This document shows positions 45,806 to 55,489 of a stretch of DNA of 64,000 nt, piece after piece (positions within the stretch are counted from its first letter, which is position 1; every line of letters begins with the position of its first letter). The stretch comes from Catenulispora sp. MAP5-51 (GTDB lineage: Bacteria > Actinomycetota > Actinomycetes > Streptomycetales > Catenulisporaceae): the NCBI RefSeq assembly GCF_041261205.1, contig NZ_JBGCCH010000013.1:1-64000 (forward strand). Direction: 5' to 3'. The notes below the pieces were generated by a model. It saw nothing but the letters and a program-made list of their open reading frames with translations, did not search any database and had not been told where the DNA came from. The translations under genes and the position numbers were made by a program.

Positions 45806-48802
45806 ATGCCACGATTCAGACGCAAGACCACGGTCACCTCCGGCCTCGTCGTCGGCGCACTCGTCGCGGCCGGAGCCGGCACACTGCACAGCGCTTCGGC
45901 CGCCGGTTCCGCCACGGCGATCACTGTCGCTGCGACCTCCTCCGCGAGCTTCAACCCGTTCCAGGGGCTCGGCACGACGATCGACTCCTTCGACGCCGTC
46001 CAAGGCATGACCCACAACCTGGCCAACGGCGACACCGACCCCTCGGGAGGTTCGCCCGGCACCCGTCCGAAGCCCGGCTTCGACGCCGACCTGTTCACCA
46101 CCGCGCAGGCCATGAGCCCCGGCAATATGGCCCATCTCGCCACCAGCGGACTGCGCCCGTTGTCCTATCGGCTCGTCACCGAACTGCGCGAAGAAGCCTG
46201 GCACTGGGGCAACGGCGGAACATTCAGTGAGGGGACCAAGGGCTACTGGGACAGCAGCGGCACCGCGGCCTCCGCGCCCGTTACCGAGTCCTACGGCTAT
46301 GACATCGCCCACGGTGGAACGTCGCTGCCCGGAGGGGAGAACGCTTACATCTCCCGACTGGACGACGGAAACGCGAGCTCGTTCTGGAAGAGCAACCCCT
46401 ACCTCGACCAGAAGTACACCGGGCAGAGCAACGCCATGCACCCGACCTGGGCCGTCGTCGATCTCGGCAAGTCCACCACGATCAACACCGTGAAGATCGC
46501 GTGGGCTGATCCGTACGCGGTGTCGTACCAGGTCCAGACCTGGGTGCCGGACTCGGGTGCGACAAGCCCGTTCGACGACCCCGGCAAGGGCGTCTGGAAG
46601 ACGGCCTCCGGCGGCTCGGTCACCCACGGGACCGGCGGCACGGCCACCCTGTCCATCGGCTCCACCAAGGCCGAGTTCGTACGAGTCCTGATGCAGGCCT
46701 CGTCCGGTACCTGCGCCAACGGCGACAGCAGCGACGCCCGCAACTGCCTGGGCTTCGCGATCAAGGAACTGTATGTCGGCGACACCAGCGGCGGTACCTT
46801 CACCGACGCGGTCAAGCACGGCGACGAGACGGTGCAGTCCGCGACCTACACCTCCTCCAACGACCCGGTCGAGGACGCCTCCTCGGTCCGCCAGTTCGAC
46901 CAGCCCGGCATCGACACCGTCTTCGACAGCGGCGCAGCCCAGAACCTGCCGGTGATGGTCCCGGTCCCGGTGCTGTACAGCACGCCGGAGAACGCGGTCG
47001 ACCTGATCAAGTACCTCGAAGCCAAGGGCCGCAGGATCGCCTCGGTCGAGATCGGCGAGGAAGCCGACGGGCAGTACACGACCCCTGAGGACTACGCCGC
47101 CCTGTGGTCCCAGTGGGCCACCGCGATCCACGCCTTCGACCCCGCGCTGGTCCTCGGCGGGCCCGCGTTGCAGGACTCCACGGCGGCCGCCTGGAACGAC
47201 ACGGACAAGACGGCCACGGACTGGGGTACACGCTTCATAGCCGCGCTGCGCGCCGACGGACACCTGGGTGACCTGAAGTTCTACTCCTTCGAGCAGTACC
47301 CGGTCTTCGACGTCAAGAACTCCACCGACGCCTACAACCTGCTGCTCAACGAACCCAGCCGCTCAGCCGGCGTGCTCGCGCAGCTCAAGGCGACGATCCC
47401 GGCGGACATCCCGCTGATGGTGACCGAGCAGTCGTCCTACGGCGACGACGTCCAAGACGGCCTGTGGCAGGCCGACTTCCTGGGGTCGATGTTCACCGGC
47501 GGCCTGGCCGCCGACTACAACTACCAGGCCCTGCCACAGCACCTGTACAGCGGGATGGCGTCCAACCTGTTCACCGCGGACTCGAACGGCCAGTGGACGG
47601 GCAACACCTCCACCTACTTCGCCAGTTCCATCCTGGGCAATACCTGGCTCCAGCCGGTCGACGCCGCCCAGCAGCTCTATCCGGTCACCGTGCCTTCGAC
47701 TCAGGCCTCGACCGGACAGCAACTGCTGACCGCCTATGCCGTGCACCGCCCGGACGGCACCTGGGCCCTGATGGTCATCAACAAGAGCAAGACGGCAACC
47801 TATAAGTTCCCGGTGAGCATCAGCGGCGGCAACGGCTTCAGCGGCGCTGTCGACTCCTACTCCTGGGGCCCGAAGCAGTACGCCTGGAGCCAGAGCGGCA
47901 ACAACGGCTCCGCGTCCCCGGACAACGGCCCCGCGCACACGACCATCTCCTCGGCCGGCAAAGCCACGTCTTATACGTTCCTGCCCTTCTCGATAACCGT
48001 CCTTCGGGGCACCGTGGCCGGAAGCATCCCCGGCAACGACTTCTCCATCACCGCGAGCCCGACTTCGGCCTCCGTCGTCGCCGGCGCATCGACGACCGCG
48101 ACCGTCGCCACCACGACCACCTCGGGCTCGGCGCAGGCCGTCACGCTGAGCACTTCGGGCCTGCCCACGGGCGCCGCCGCGACTTTCACCCCGACCTCCG
48201 TCACGTCCGGCGGCTCCGCGGCAGCGACGATCACCACGGCTGCGGCCACCCCGGCCGGAACCTATCCGGTCACCGTCACAGGCACCGGGACTTCGGGCAC
48301 CCACACCGCCGCCTTCACCCTGATCGTCACGGGCCAGGGCGGCGGAACGGGCGGCAGCGTGGTGAACGGAGACTTCGAGGCCGGCGACCTCAGCGGATGG
48401 ACCCGCTCCGGCACGACCTCGGTCATCACCGGCACCGTGCACTCCGGCGGCCACGCGGCGCTGGTCGGGTCGTACAAGAAGGAGACCAACGGCGACTCCT
48501 CCATCGCACAGACCTTCACCGCCGCACCAGGCACCAGCACCTTGTCGTTCTGGTACCGCAGCGACTGCCAGGACGGCGACGTCGGCTACGGCTGGTCCAC
48601 AGCGACCCTCGTCGACACGACCACCGGCGCCCGCACCACCGTCCTGCCGCACACCTGCCCGGCCGACACCGACTGGCACCAGATCGCCTCGCCGATCACC
48701 GCCGGCGACGCCTACACACTCGCCCTCACCAGCCACGACGACGGCGACTCGAACTCGGCCGACCCGACCAGCACGACTTACGACGACGTCACAGTGACCT
48801 GA
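45806..48802 (+). CDS. Secreted multidomain glycoside hydrolase-like protein
   Basis: 998 residues. A signal peptide (TSGLVVGALVAAGAGTLHSAS) comes first. A barrel-type catalytic region follows, split by a discoidin-like insert around 190-310 (THPTW-type start, AVVDLGKSTTINTVKIAW). SVEIGEEADGQY (about 413) matches the acid/base site written EIGNEPD in related glycosidases, but with Glu418 in place of Asn. MVTEQSS (Glu541) is the candidate nucleophile. An Ig-like domain (about 755-845) and a C-terminal carbohydrate-binding-like domain (VVNGDFEAGDLSGW) follow. Substrate unknown. AAAGGGA precedes the ATG. A ROK regulator follows. Confidence 0.75.
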   Translation: MPRFRRKTTVTSGLVVGALVAAGAGTLHSASAAGSATAITVAATSSASFNPFQGLGTTIDSFDAVQGMTHNLANGDTDPSGGSPGTRPKPGFDADLFTTAQAMSPGNMAHLATSGLRPLSYRLVTELREEAWHWGNGGTFSEGTKGYWDSSGTAASAPVTESYGYDIAHGGTSLPGGENAYISRLDDGNASSFWKSNPYLDQKYTGQSNAMHPTWAVVDLGKSTTINTVKIAWADPYAVSYQVQTWVPDSGATSPFDDPGKGVWKTASGGSVTHGTGGTATLSIGSTKAEFVRVLMQASSGTCANGDSSDARNCLGFAIKELYVGDTSGGTFTDAVKHGDETVQSATYTSSNDPVEDASSVRQFDQPGIDTVFDSGAAQNLPVMVPVPVLYSTPENAVDLIKYLEAKGRRIASVEIGEEADGQYTTPEDYAALWSQWATAIHAFDPALVLGGPALQDSTAAAWNDTDKTATDWGTRFIAALRADGHLGDLKFYSFEQYPVFDVKNSTDAYNLLLNEPSRSAGVLAQLKATIPADIPLMVTEQSSYGDDVQDGLWQADFLGSMFTGGLAADYNYQALPQHLYSGMASNLFTADSNGQWTGNTSTYFASSILGNTWLQPVDAAQQLYPVTVPSTQASTGQQLLTAYAVHRPDGTWALMVINKSKTATYKFPVSISGGNGFSGAVDSYSWGPKQYAWSQSGNNGSASPDNGPAHTTISSAGKATSYTFLPFSITVLRGTVAGSIPGNDFSITASPTSASVVAGASTTATVATTTTSGSAQAVTLSTSGLPTGAAATFTPTSVTSGGSAAATITTAAATPAGTYPVTVTGTGTSGTHTAAFTLIVTGQGGGTGGSVVNGDFEAGDLSGWTRSGTTSVITGTVHSGGHAALVGSYKKETNGDSSIAQTFTAAPGTSTLSFWYRSDCQDGDVGYGWSTATLVDTTTGARTTVLPHTCPADTDWHQIASPITAGDAYTLALTSHDDGDSNSADPTSTTYDDVTVT

Positions 48803-48932
48803 TCCACAAGACCCCGGTAGTCGCGAAACCCCGGTTCGGATGTTCTGAGCCGGGGATTCGCCCCTGGCCTACGGGTTCTCCCGGGCCGCGATGAACGGAA
48901 GCCGGTACGCGCTCATCACTATGATGCATCCC

Positions 48933-50150
48933 ATGACCAGCACGAACGCCACCCTCGGCACGCTGCGTGAACTCAACGCCCGCAGTGTCCTCGGTGCGCT
49001 CGTGGACAACGGCCGGTTGTCACGGGCCGAGGTGGCCCGCCGGCTGGGAATGGCCAAACCCACTGCCAACCGCGCCATCGAGGCGCTGGCCGCCGCCGGA
49101 CTCGTTCGCGAATCCTCGCCTCCCGACAGCGGCCCGCACTACGGCGCGATCTACTACGAACCAGCGCTCGAGGTCGGTCACGTCCTGGGCATCGACGTCG
49201 GAGCCCAATTCGTCCGCGGCGCGCTGGGCGACCTCGGCGGGGCCATCCTCGCCCGCTATGACCATCCGCGCGGCGGTGACGACATCCCGTCCCTGCTCAC
49301 CGCGGTCAGCGCGGTCCGGAATCGCCTGCTCGCCCCCATGGATGCGGGCGCGGATGGAATCGTCGGAACCGTCGTCGCCATGGCGGGGGTCATCGACCCG
49401 GCAGCGGGCCGACTACGTCTGAGCAGCGAACCGAGCCTCGAAGGACACCCGGTCGTCGAAGATCTGGCGACCGTTCTGCCCGGACCGCTGGAGGTCGACA
49501 ACGACGTCAACCTCGCGGCACTCGGCGAACTGGCCCGCGGCGCCGGGCAGAACGAGGGCGACTTCGCCTTCCTCTCGATCGGCACCGGCGTCGGCTCCGG
49601 GCTGGTCCTGGACGGCCGGCTGCGGCGCGGCGCGCGGGGGGCCGCCGGCGAGGTGGACTACCCGGGACACCGGCCGTTCGCGACCCACAGCCCCGCCGCC
49701 GACGCCCTGCAACAACTGGTCGAGGACCGATACGGCGCCGCCGCGAAGAACCGCGCGGGATCCCGGGATGAGGCAGTGCCCGAAAGCCCGACGCAACTCT
49801 TCGAAGCAGCCAGGGCCGGATGGCCGCTGGCTGTGCGGGTCGTCCGGGAGGAAGCGCAGCGGATCGCGGGCACGATCGCCATGATCGCGCTGGTCGTCGA
49901 CGTGCCCCTGGTGGTGCTCGGCGGCGGCATCGGCCTCAACGGCGGCATCATGCTCGACCCGATCCGCGACCGGTTGACCGAGCTCGTCCCCTATCCGCCC
50001 CGCGTGGAGATCTCCAGGCTCGGCGACGCGGCCACGCTGGTCGGCGCCATCACCGTCGCGGCACGCGAGGCCTGGCCGCGGACCATCACGGCACGTTTGG
50101 CGGCCACGTCGCCCTCATCGTCGAACGCCTCCGCGCAGGGCCCGGCGTAG
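48933..50150 (+). CDS. ROK-family transcriptional regulator
   Basis: About 405 residues. An N-terminal winged helix (LNARSVLGALVDNGRLSRAEVARRLGMAKPT region) is followed by a sugar-kinase-like domain with VLGIDVGAQFVRGALGD, DNDVNLAALGE and SIGTGVGSGLVLDG. The CxCGxxGC zinc motif usual in ROK proteins is missing. It most likely represses the glycosidase gene just upstream until its sugar is present. Starts at 48891 or 48924 are possible. Repeat E begins 15 bases after its stop. Confidence 0.88.
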   Translation: MTSTNATLGTLRELNARSVLGALVDNGRLSRAEVARRLGMAKPTANRAIEALAAAGLVRESSPPDSGPHYGAIYYEPALEVGHVLGIDVGAQFVRGALGDLGGAILARYDHPRGGDDIPSLLTAVSAVRNRLLAPMDAGADGIVGTVVAMAGVIDPAAGRLRLSSEPSLEGHPVVEDLATVLPGPLEVDNDVNLAALGELARGAGQNEGDFAFLSIGTGVGSGLVLDGRLRRGARGAAGEVDYPGHRPFATHSPAADALQQLVEDRYGAAAKNRAGSRDEAVPESPTQLFEAARAGWPLAVRVVREEAQRIAGTIAMIALVVDVPLVVLGGGIGLNGGIMLDPIRDRLTELVPYPPRVEISRLGDAATLVGAITVAAREAWPRTITARLAATSPSSSNASAQGPA

Positions 50151-50164
50151 AACCGTCGTTCGAT

Positions 50165-50299
50165 TACTTCGACATTTAGAACATGGCTTGAGCTGCGGGA
50201 ACGCAGTTTGAAGAATATGCAGCACCGCGTATCGCCCCGAGTCGGCACGTCGCCGACCTGGGGCGATACGTCTGCATGGATGTCCGAGGATTCCCCATG
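50165..50299 (+). repeat. Repeat E: far copy of the glnA tag and structured element
   Basis: TACTTCGACATTTAG (50165-50179), a CTGCG/CGCAG hairpin with a GGAA loop (50193-50206), a 22-base spacer, the large hairpin (50229-50269) and the GATGTCCGAGGAT tail, matching repeat A along its full length in the same orientation. Together A and E bracket the 22-kb island. Confidence 0.85.
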
Positions 50300-50322
50300 C
50301 CGTCGGGCTGAGGGTGGCCGGG

Positions 50323-51387
50323 TCAGGAGATGACGGCGCAGCTCGGGGTGTTGGTCGTGCCGTCGGTCTGGGCGGAGGCCATCGTGGGGGAGGCGGCGCT
50401 GCCGAGGGCTGGGGTGGACGTCAGGGTCAGGTTGTTCGTCTCGCCGGTGAAGCCCTCCTGGACGCAGTTGGGTGCTGCGCTGCTGGTGGATGTCAGGGCC
50501 GTCTGTGCCTGCAGTGCGTTGTTGCTGCCGAAGTTGGCCGAGCTGCCGCCGCCGTCGCCGTAGACGCCCCATTCGGTCGTGTTCCAGGCGGCGGCGAGGT
50601 TGACCTTGGTGTCCTTGCCGGTGACGGTGACCGCCTGGCCCGAGCCGACGGACAGGGACACCGAGTCGTTGCCGCCGGAGGCCGCGGTCCCCGTCAGCTT
50701 GACCGTGGCGAGCTGCTTGGCGGTGACCGTGCTCACTCGGCTGGCGGCGCTGTTGGTGTAGCAGTCCGCCTGGTAGGTGTACCAGCCCGAGGGACAGGTG
50801 GCGTTGTAGTTGATCAGCCAGTACTGCATGAAGATCTCGCCGCTGCTGGCGCTGTCGTAGGTGTAGACGAACTGCTGCCACGCCTGGCAGCTCGACGGAT
50901 TGCTGCTGCGCGCGCACGCCGGGCTGCCGGAGAAGAACTGGCTGTTGATCTGCAGCGAGAAGGAGTTCGCGACCTGCGAGCCCGAGCCGCCGGTCGCGCC
51001 CTTCTCGGAGATGGCCGAGCTCACGTTCGTGAACGTGCCCGTCGCCTTGGATATGAGCCCTGACACCACGGCCGAGTAGTCGGTGCCGTCACCGACGGTC
51101 GCCGGTCCGGCGTGGGCGGCCGACGTCCGCGATCCCTTCGGCACCAACGGGATGTTCGGCGCGGTCACGCACGTGACGGCCTTCCACTGCAACGAGGGAT
51201 ACGCGGCCTGATAGCAGCCGTCGCCCTGGTCCGCGATCTGCGGCAGGGCTGTCTGCCACTGCGCGGTCGTGGTGACCTTCGGCTGCGCGGCGGCCTGGGC
51301 GGAGGCGGTCGGGAAGAGCGCGAGGCCGACCAGTGCTCCCGCCGCGACCAGGGCCAGGACCGTTCTCCTGAGATCGATTGAGCGCAC
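50323..51387 (-). CDS. Secreted protein of unknown function
   Basis: 354 residues with a clear signal peptide (VLALVAAGALVGLALFPTASAQA). The mature part has six or more cysteines in likely disulfide pairs (QGDGCYQAAY, FSGSPACARSSNPSSCQAW, NATCPSGWYTYQADCY) and a Ser/Thr/Gly-rich, beta-type second half. The block VYTYDSASSGEIFMQYWLIN recalls secreted actinobacterial proteins of unknown role. No catalytic motif could be assigned. It lies just past repeat E and is divergent from the MMPL gene. Confidence 0.75.
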   Translation of the reverse strand: MRSIDLRRTVLALVAAGALVGLALFPTASAQAAAQPKVTTTAQWQTALPQIADQGDGCYQAAYPSLQWKAVTCVTAPNIPLVPKGSRTSAAHAGPATVGDGTDYSAVVSGLISKATGTFTNVSSAISEKGATGGSGSQVANSFSLQINSQFFSGSPACARSSNPSSCQAWQQFVYTYDSASSGEIFMQYWLINYNATCPSGWYTYQADCYTNSAASRVSTVTAKQLATVKLTGTAASGGNDSVSLSVGSGQAVTVTGKDTKVNLAAAWNTTEWGVYGDGGGSSANFGSNNALQAQTALTSTSSAAPNCVQEGFTGETNNLTLTSTPALGSAASPTMASAQTDGTTNTPSCAVIS

Positions 51388-51663
51388 GTGCGGTCCTCCA
51401 CATCGTCCACGTGCCGGACTATGGCGCCCGGTCGAGTTCGTATGCTGATGGAGGGGAGAACTTTCCGATAGAGCCGCCTCGTGGCGGAATCCGGATATGG
51501 CGGGATCCCGTCAGGGGGCTGGAAGCTCGAACAGCTTCGTGCGGGGTGTACTTAGTGACACCCCTAAGACACCGCCTAGCCCTATGTCGCCGCTGACCTG
51601 GTCTTTTCTACCTTTGAGGACGTACCGGTGAAGGGCACCGGTGATCTCGGAGGGGTGGGGACG

Positions 51664-53889
51664 ATGGCTCGCAAACGGAGCGTCGCGGCCGCGCTGGGCG
51701 GTTGGAGCGCGCGGCATCGGAAGACGGCCGTGTTCGGGTGGTTGTTGTTCGTGGTCGTGGCGACGGTGGTCGGCGGGGCGGTCGGCCAGAAGAGTCTGAC
51801 CGACGCGCAGAACGGGGTTGGTTCCTCGGCTCAGGCGCTGCAGATCTTGCAGGACGCGGGCCTGTCCGACCCGGCTTCGGAGATGGTGCTGGTGCACAGC
51901 GCCTCCGAGAGCGCCGATGCCGCTTCGTTCCGGGGGGCCGTGGACGCGGTCGTCTCCGGGGTGCGGGGCACCGGCCAGACGGCGCCGATACAGAGCCCTT
52001 ACACCGCGGGCCTGATCTCCAAGGACCGGCACTCCGCACTGGTCGTCTTCGACATCGTCGGGGATCCCGACAAGGCGGCCGACCATGCGCAGCCCATCCT
52101 TGACGCGGTCGCGAAGGTCAGGGCTCAGCACCCTGACGTCAAGCTCGACGAGTTCGGTGACGCCTCGGGCCAGAAGTGGCTGAACGAATCGCTGGGCAAG
52201 GACTTCAAGCGCGCCGAGTGGACCGCGGTCCCGCTGGCCTTCGGCATCCTGCTCGCCGCGTTCGGCGCGCTGATCGCCGCCGCGCTGCCGGTGCTGCTGG
52301 CGGTGACCGCGTTCGTCGCCGCGCTGGGGCTGCTCGACCTCGTCTCGCACTCGATGCCGGTGGCCTCCACGTCGACCTCGGTGATGCTGTTGATGGGACT
52401 GGCGGTCGGCGTCGACTACTGCCTGTTCTACCTGCGCCGGGAGCGTCAGGAGCGCGAGGCCGGCCGCAGCCCGCGGGAGGCGCTGAGCGTCGCCGCGGCC
52501 ACGTCCGGGCACTCGGTGCTGGTCTCCGGCATCACCGTGATGGTCGCCATGGCCGGGATGTTCCTGACCGGCATGCACATCTTCGACGGTTTCGCGCTCG
52601 CCTCCATCCTGGTGGTGGCCATCGCGATGCTCGGATCGGTCACCGTGCTCCCGGCGCTGCTGTCCATGCTCGGCGACCGCATCGACTGGGGGCGGCGCAA
52701 GAGCCGGCGGCACCGCCAGGCCCGCCAGGCCCGTCTCGCTGCCGCGAACGGCGGCCGGCTGTGGAACGCCACCATGGCCAAGGTGCTCAACCACCCCAAG
52801 CCGTTCGCCGCCCTGGCCGCCGGGGCCCTGGTCATCCTCGCCATCCCCGCCCTGGGCATGAAGACCCAGTCCCTGAACGTCAACCAGCTGCTGCCGGCCA
52901 GCAGCCCGCTGGTGCAGACCTACAACGAGATCAGTGCCGACTTCCCGGCCAGCCCGGCACCCGGCATGATCGTCGTGAAGACCCCCGACGTGGGCTCCCC
53001 CGCCGTCGCCGAAGCCGTGAACGCCTTCAAGACCCAGGCTGCCGCAGCCGGTGCCCTCGGCGACGGCCCGGTCCAGGTGACGCCCTACCCCGCGCAGCAC
53101 GTCCTCAAGATCCTGTTCCCGGTCGCCGGACGCGACCACGACACCACGGCCGTCGACGCGATCACGAAGATCGGCGACACGATCGTGCCGCACACCTTCG
53201 GCGCACTGCCGCACACCACGGCGGCCACCGGCGGCTCCCTGGCCCTGAGCACCGACTTCAACCGCCAACTCGACCACAGCCTGCTGCCGGTGTTCGTGTT
53301 CGTGGTCTCCGTCACCTTCCTGCTGATGCTCGTCGCCTTCCGCAGCTGGGTGATCGCGGCCACCGCGATCGTGCTCAACCTGCTGTCCACCGCGGCGGCC
53401 TACGGAGTGATGGTCGCCGTCTTCCAATACGGCTGGGGCGCGGGGCTGGTCGGCACCACAGCCGTCGGCGCGATCGAGGCGTGGATCCCGCTGTTCGTGT
53501 TCGTGGTCCTGTTCGGCCTGAGCATGGACTACCACGTGTTCGTGGTCTCCAGGATCCGTGAAGCGCGCGAACTCGGGCTGAGCACCAAGGAGGCGGTCGC
53601 CCACGGGCTGCGCGTCACCGCCGGCGCCATCACCAGCGCCGCAGCGATCATGGTCGCGGTGTTCGCGGTGTTCGGTACGCTCGACATGCAGGACTTCAAG
53701 CAGCTCGGAGTGGGACTGGCCATAGCGATCCTGCTGGACGCCACGGTGATCCGCGTGATGCTGCTGCCGACGGTGATGATCCTCCTCGGCGAACGCAACT
53801 GGCGCGGTCGAGGGACTGCGGCGCCGGGTCCGGTGCCGCCGCCTGCGGCCGGCGGTCCGGTCCCGATCGAAGCCGGCCGCCGGCAGTAG
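51664..53889 (+). CDS. MMPL/RND-family transporter
   Basis: About 741 residues. The layout is one span, a large extracytoplasmic loop, five spans, then the same again. Typical blocks are LLMGLAVGVDYCLFYLRRERQ and FVVLFGLSMDYHVFVVSRIRE, with the charged residues of the proton path. MmpL-type proteins export lipids or small molecules. The ATG after GGAGGGG was chosen over a GTG 36 bases upstream. The Pro/Gly-rich tail is cytoplasmic. A strong terminator follows. No lipid-synthesis genes are adjacent. Confidence 0.92.
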   Translation: MARKRSVAAALGGWSARHRKTAVFGWLLFVVVATVVGGAVGQKSLTDAQNGVGSSAQALQILQDAGLSDPASEMVLVHSASESADAASFRGAVDAVVSGVRGTGQTAPIQSPYTAGLISKDRHSALVVFDIVGDPDKAADHAQPILDAVAKVRAQHPDVKLDEFGDASGQKWLNESLGKDFKRAEWTAVPLAFGILLAAFGALIAAALPVLLAVTAFVAALGLLDLVSHSMPVASTSTSVMLLMGLAVGVDYCLFYLRRERQEREAGRSPREALSVAAATSGHSVLVSGITVMVAMAGMFLTGMHIFDGFALASILVVAIAMLGSVTVLPALLSMLGDRIDWGRRKSRRHRQARQARLAAANGGRLWNATMAKVLNHPKPFAALAAGALVILAIPALGMKTQSLNVNQLLPASSPLVQTYNEISADFPASPAPGMIVVKTPDVGSPAVAEAVNAFKTQAAAAGALGDGPVQVTPYPAQHVLKILFPVAGRDHDTTAVDAITKIGDTIVPHTFGALPHTTAATGGSLALSTDFNRQLDHSLLPVFVFVVSVTFLLMLVAFRSWVIAATAIVLNLLSTAAAYGVMVAVFQYGWGAGLVGTTAVGAIEAWIPLFVFVVLFGLSMDYHVFVVSRIREARELGLSTKEAVAHGLRVTAGAITSAAAIMVAVFAVFGTLDMQDFKQLGVGLAIAILLDATVIRVMLLPTVMILLGERNWRGRGTAAPGPVPPPAAGGPVPIEAGRRQ

Positions 53890-53914
53890 GCCGGCTCAGT
53901 CGGCGGAAGACCGG

Positions 53915-53952
53915 CGGCACGCTCGGCTGAAGCCTCTCAGCCGAGCGTGCCG
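53915..53952. terminator. Two-way terminator after the MMPL gene
   Basis: A perfect 16-pair stem (CGGCACGCTCGGCTGA arm) with a six-base loop, between convergent genes. Confidence 0.8.
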
Positions 53953-53986
53953 CACCGCCGGTTCTCACCGCGCATGCGACGCCGAC

Positions 53987-55489
53987 TCAGCTTTTCGCGG
54001 TGAACCGTGTCGCGGCCTTCACGGCGAGGTCGGTGAGCCACTGCTTGTCGGCCTGCGTGAAGCCCGATGAGCTCTCCGGGCAGTTGACGCTGATCTGGAT
54101 CACGGTGTCGCCGAAGCGGATGAACACGTTCCACGGCCGGGAAGGCAGGCCGGGGATGCTCTCGACGAAGCCGCCGTCGCCGATCCCGCTCGGCAGTGAC
54201 GTCACGGTCGTGGTCCCGCATCCGGTCTCCGCCTGTTCGCGGAGGTTGGCGAGTTTCCCGGCGCCGGTTCCCGTCTTCACCGTCAGCCGGAGAACGTCCG
54301 CCCGAACGTTCAACCCACTGGGTGTCGGGCCGGAGAATGCGTAGTCCGGCACGGTCGTGCCGACCAGATCCGACTGGTCACCCGCGCACGCGTCGGTCAC
54401 CAGGTTGGAGGGCCGGTTGGGCGTGCCCGTCGAGTCGATCTTCCATCCCGTGCCGAAGTCCGAGGCCTGAAGCAGGGTCGGCGGCACCGTGACGGCTGCC
54501 GCCGCCTTGAGGCCGGGGACGATCCCGTTCCCGGACAACGCAGCCGTCAGCTTCTGCACGGTGAGTGCCGACGGCGAGAGCACGGTGTCCGGGTTCGGCG
54601 CCACGTCCTTGGCGGCATCCTTGATCGAGTAGTTCAGCCAGAGTGTCTCCACACTCCCGGCGCCGCCGGGGAACTGCCGAGTCACGAACACGGCCGTGAA
54701 CGGGCCGAACGACTTCACCGAACTCGCCAGGATCGATCCGTCCCCGAGTCGGCGTTGGTCGCACGCGCTCCAGGCCACCCGGTCCGGACCGTTGAACACG
54801 GAGGGGTCCGGGTTGAGTGTCGACCAGGCTCCCCCCAGGTCGTCACCGGCGCCGCAACCGGGCATCGCCGGCTGGAACTTCGGGTCGTCGCCGTCCAGGA
54901 ACCGGGTGATCAGGTTGCCGTTCGGCGTGACCGGGAGATTCGTGCCGCCCTGCCCAGCCGGCTCGCCATCCGGCGTCCAGTCGGCGTTGACCTGGAGCCC
55001 GGCGACATTGTCGCCGTTCGTGTCGCCGAACGGCACCGCCTTGACGGGAATCCTGGTGGGGATCGGGGCGATGTGCGAGGACGTCGGATCCAGCTCCGAC
55101 AGCAAGGCCGCCATGTCCGACACCGCCGGTTGGGGCACATCGACGGAGTTCGGCCGACCGCCGCTGACGAGACTCATGTTCTTGTACAGCACAGGTATGA
55201 AATCCACTTGGTCGAGAACCGTCCCGTGCGATCGCGTCGGCGGGGCGGTCGACGGCACCGTCGGCGGGGCGGTTGTCGACCGTCCACCTCCGTCCGGCGC
55301 CGCGACGCCCACCACGATCGCCGCCGCCGCGACCACCGCGAGCGATCCGCTCCCGGCCCCGACGGTCCGCAGGCGGCGCCGGCGGTCGCCGCCATCGATC
55401 ACGGCCTGCGCGTCGGGGAACCACGCCGGTTCCTCCTCGCCACGCGTGGTGTCGAACACTTCACGCATCCACTGGCTGTCTTCCGTCAT
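53987..55489 (-). CDS. Membrane-anchored partner of the ECF sigma factor, unknown family
   Basis: 500 residues. A cytoplasmic N-terminus of about 40 residues (EDSQWMREVFDTTRGEEEP) precedes one span (GSLAVVAAAAIVVGVAA) and a large extracytoplasmic part with paired cysteines and repeated-looking halves. The ATG overlaps the sigma factor stop as ATGA. This is the topology of an anti-sigma or sensor protein, but no zinc anti-sigma motif is seen, so the role is inferred from context. In other actinobacteria, SigE-type sigma genes are often followed by such proteins. Confidence 0.75.
   Translation of the reverse strand: MTEDSQWMREVFDTTRGEEEPAWFPDAQAVIDGGDRRRRLRTVGAGSGSLAVVAAAAIVVGVAAPDGGGRSTTAPPTVPSTAPPTRSHGTVLDQVDFIPVLYKNMSLVSGGRPNSVDVPQPAVSDMAALLSELDPTSSHIAPIPTRIPVKAVPFGDTNGDNVAGLQVNADWTPDGEPAGQGGTNLPVTPNGNLITRFLDGDDPKFQPAMPGCGAGDDLGGAWSTLNPDPSVFNGPDRVAWSACDQRRLGDGSILASSVKSFGPFTAVFVTRQFPGGAGSVETLWLNYSIKDAAKDVAPNPDTVLSPSALTVQKLTAALSGNGIVPGLKAAAAVTVPPTLLQASDFGTGWKIDSTGTPNRPSNLVTDACAGDQSDLVGTTVPDYAFSGPTPSGLNVRADVLRLTVKTGTGAGKLANLREQAETGCGTTTVTSLPSGIGDGGFVESIPGLPSRPWNVFIRFGDTVIQISVNCPESSSGFTQADKQWLTDLAVKAATRFTAKS

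Noticed and set aside
46000-48736. Long minus-strand frames opposite the glycosidase gene
   Set aside because: GC-rich shadow frames with no domain or ribosome site; the plus-strand gene is well supported.
49820-50179. Open frame ending in YFDI just before repeat E, like the GlnA C-terminus
   Set aside because: It is an out-of-frame reading of the ROK gene; only the DNA tag is shared with glnA, not a protein.
28218-50299. Integron-type gene cassette array with the hairpins as attC sites
   Set aside because: The repeats lack the RYYYAAC/GTTRRRY core boxes, modules hold several genes in both directions, and no IntI gene is present.
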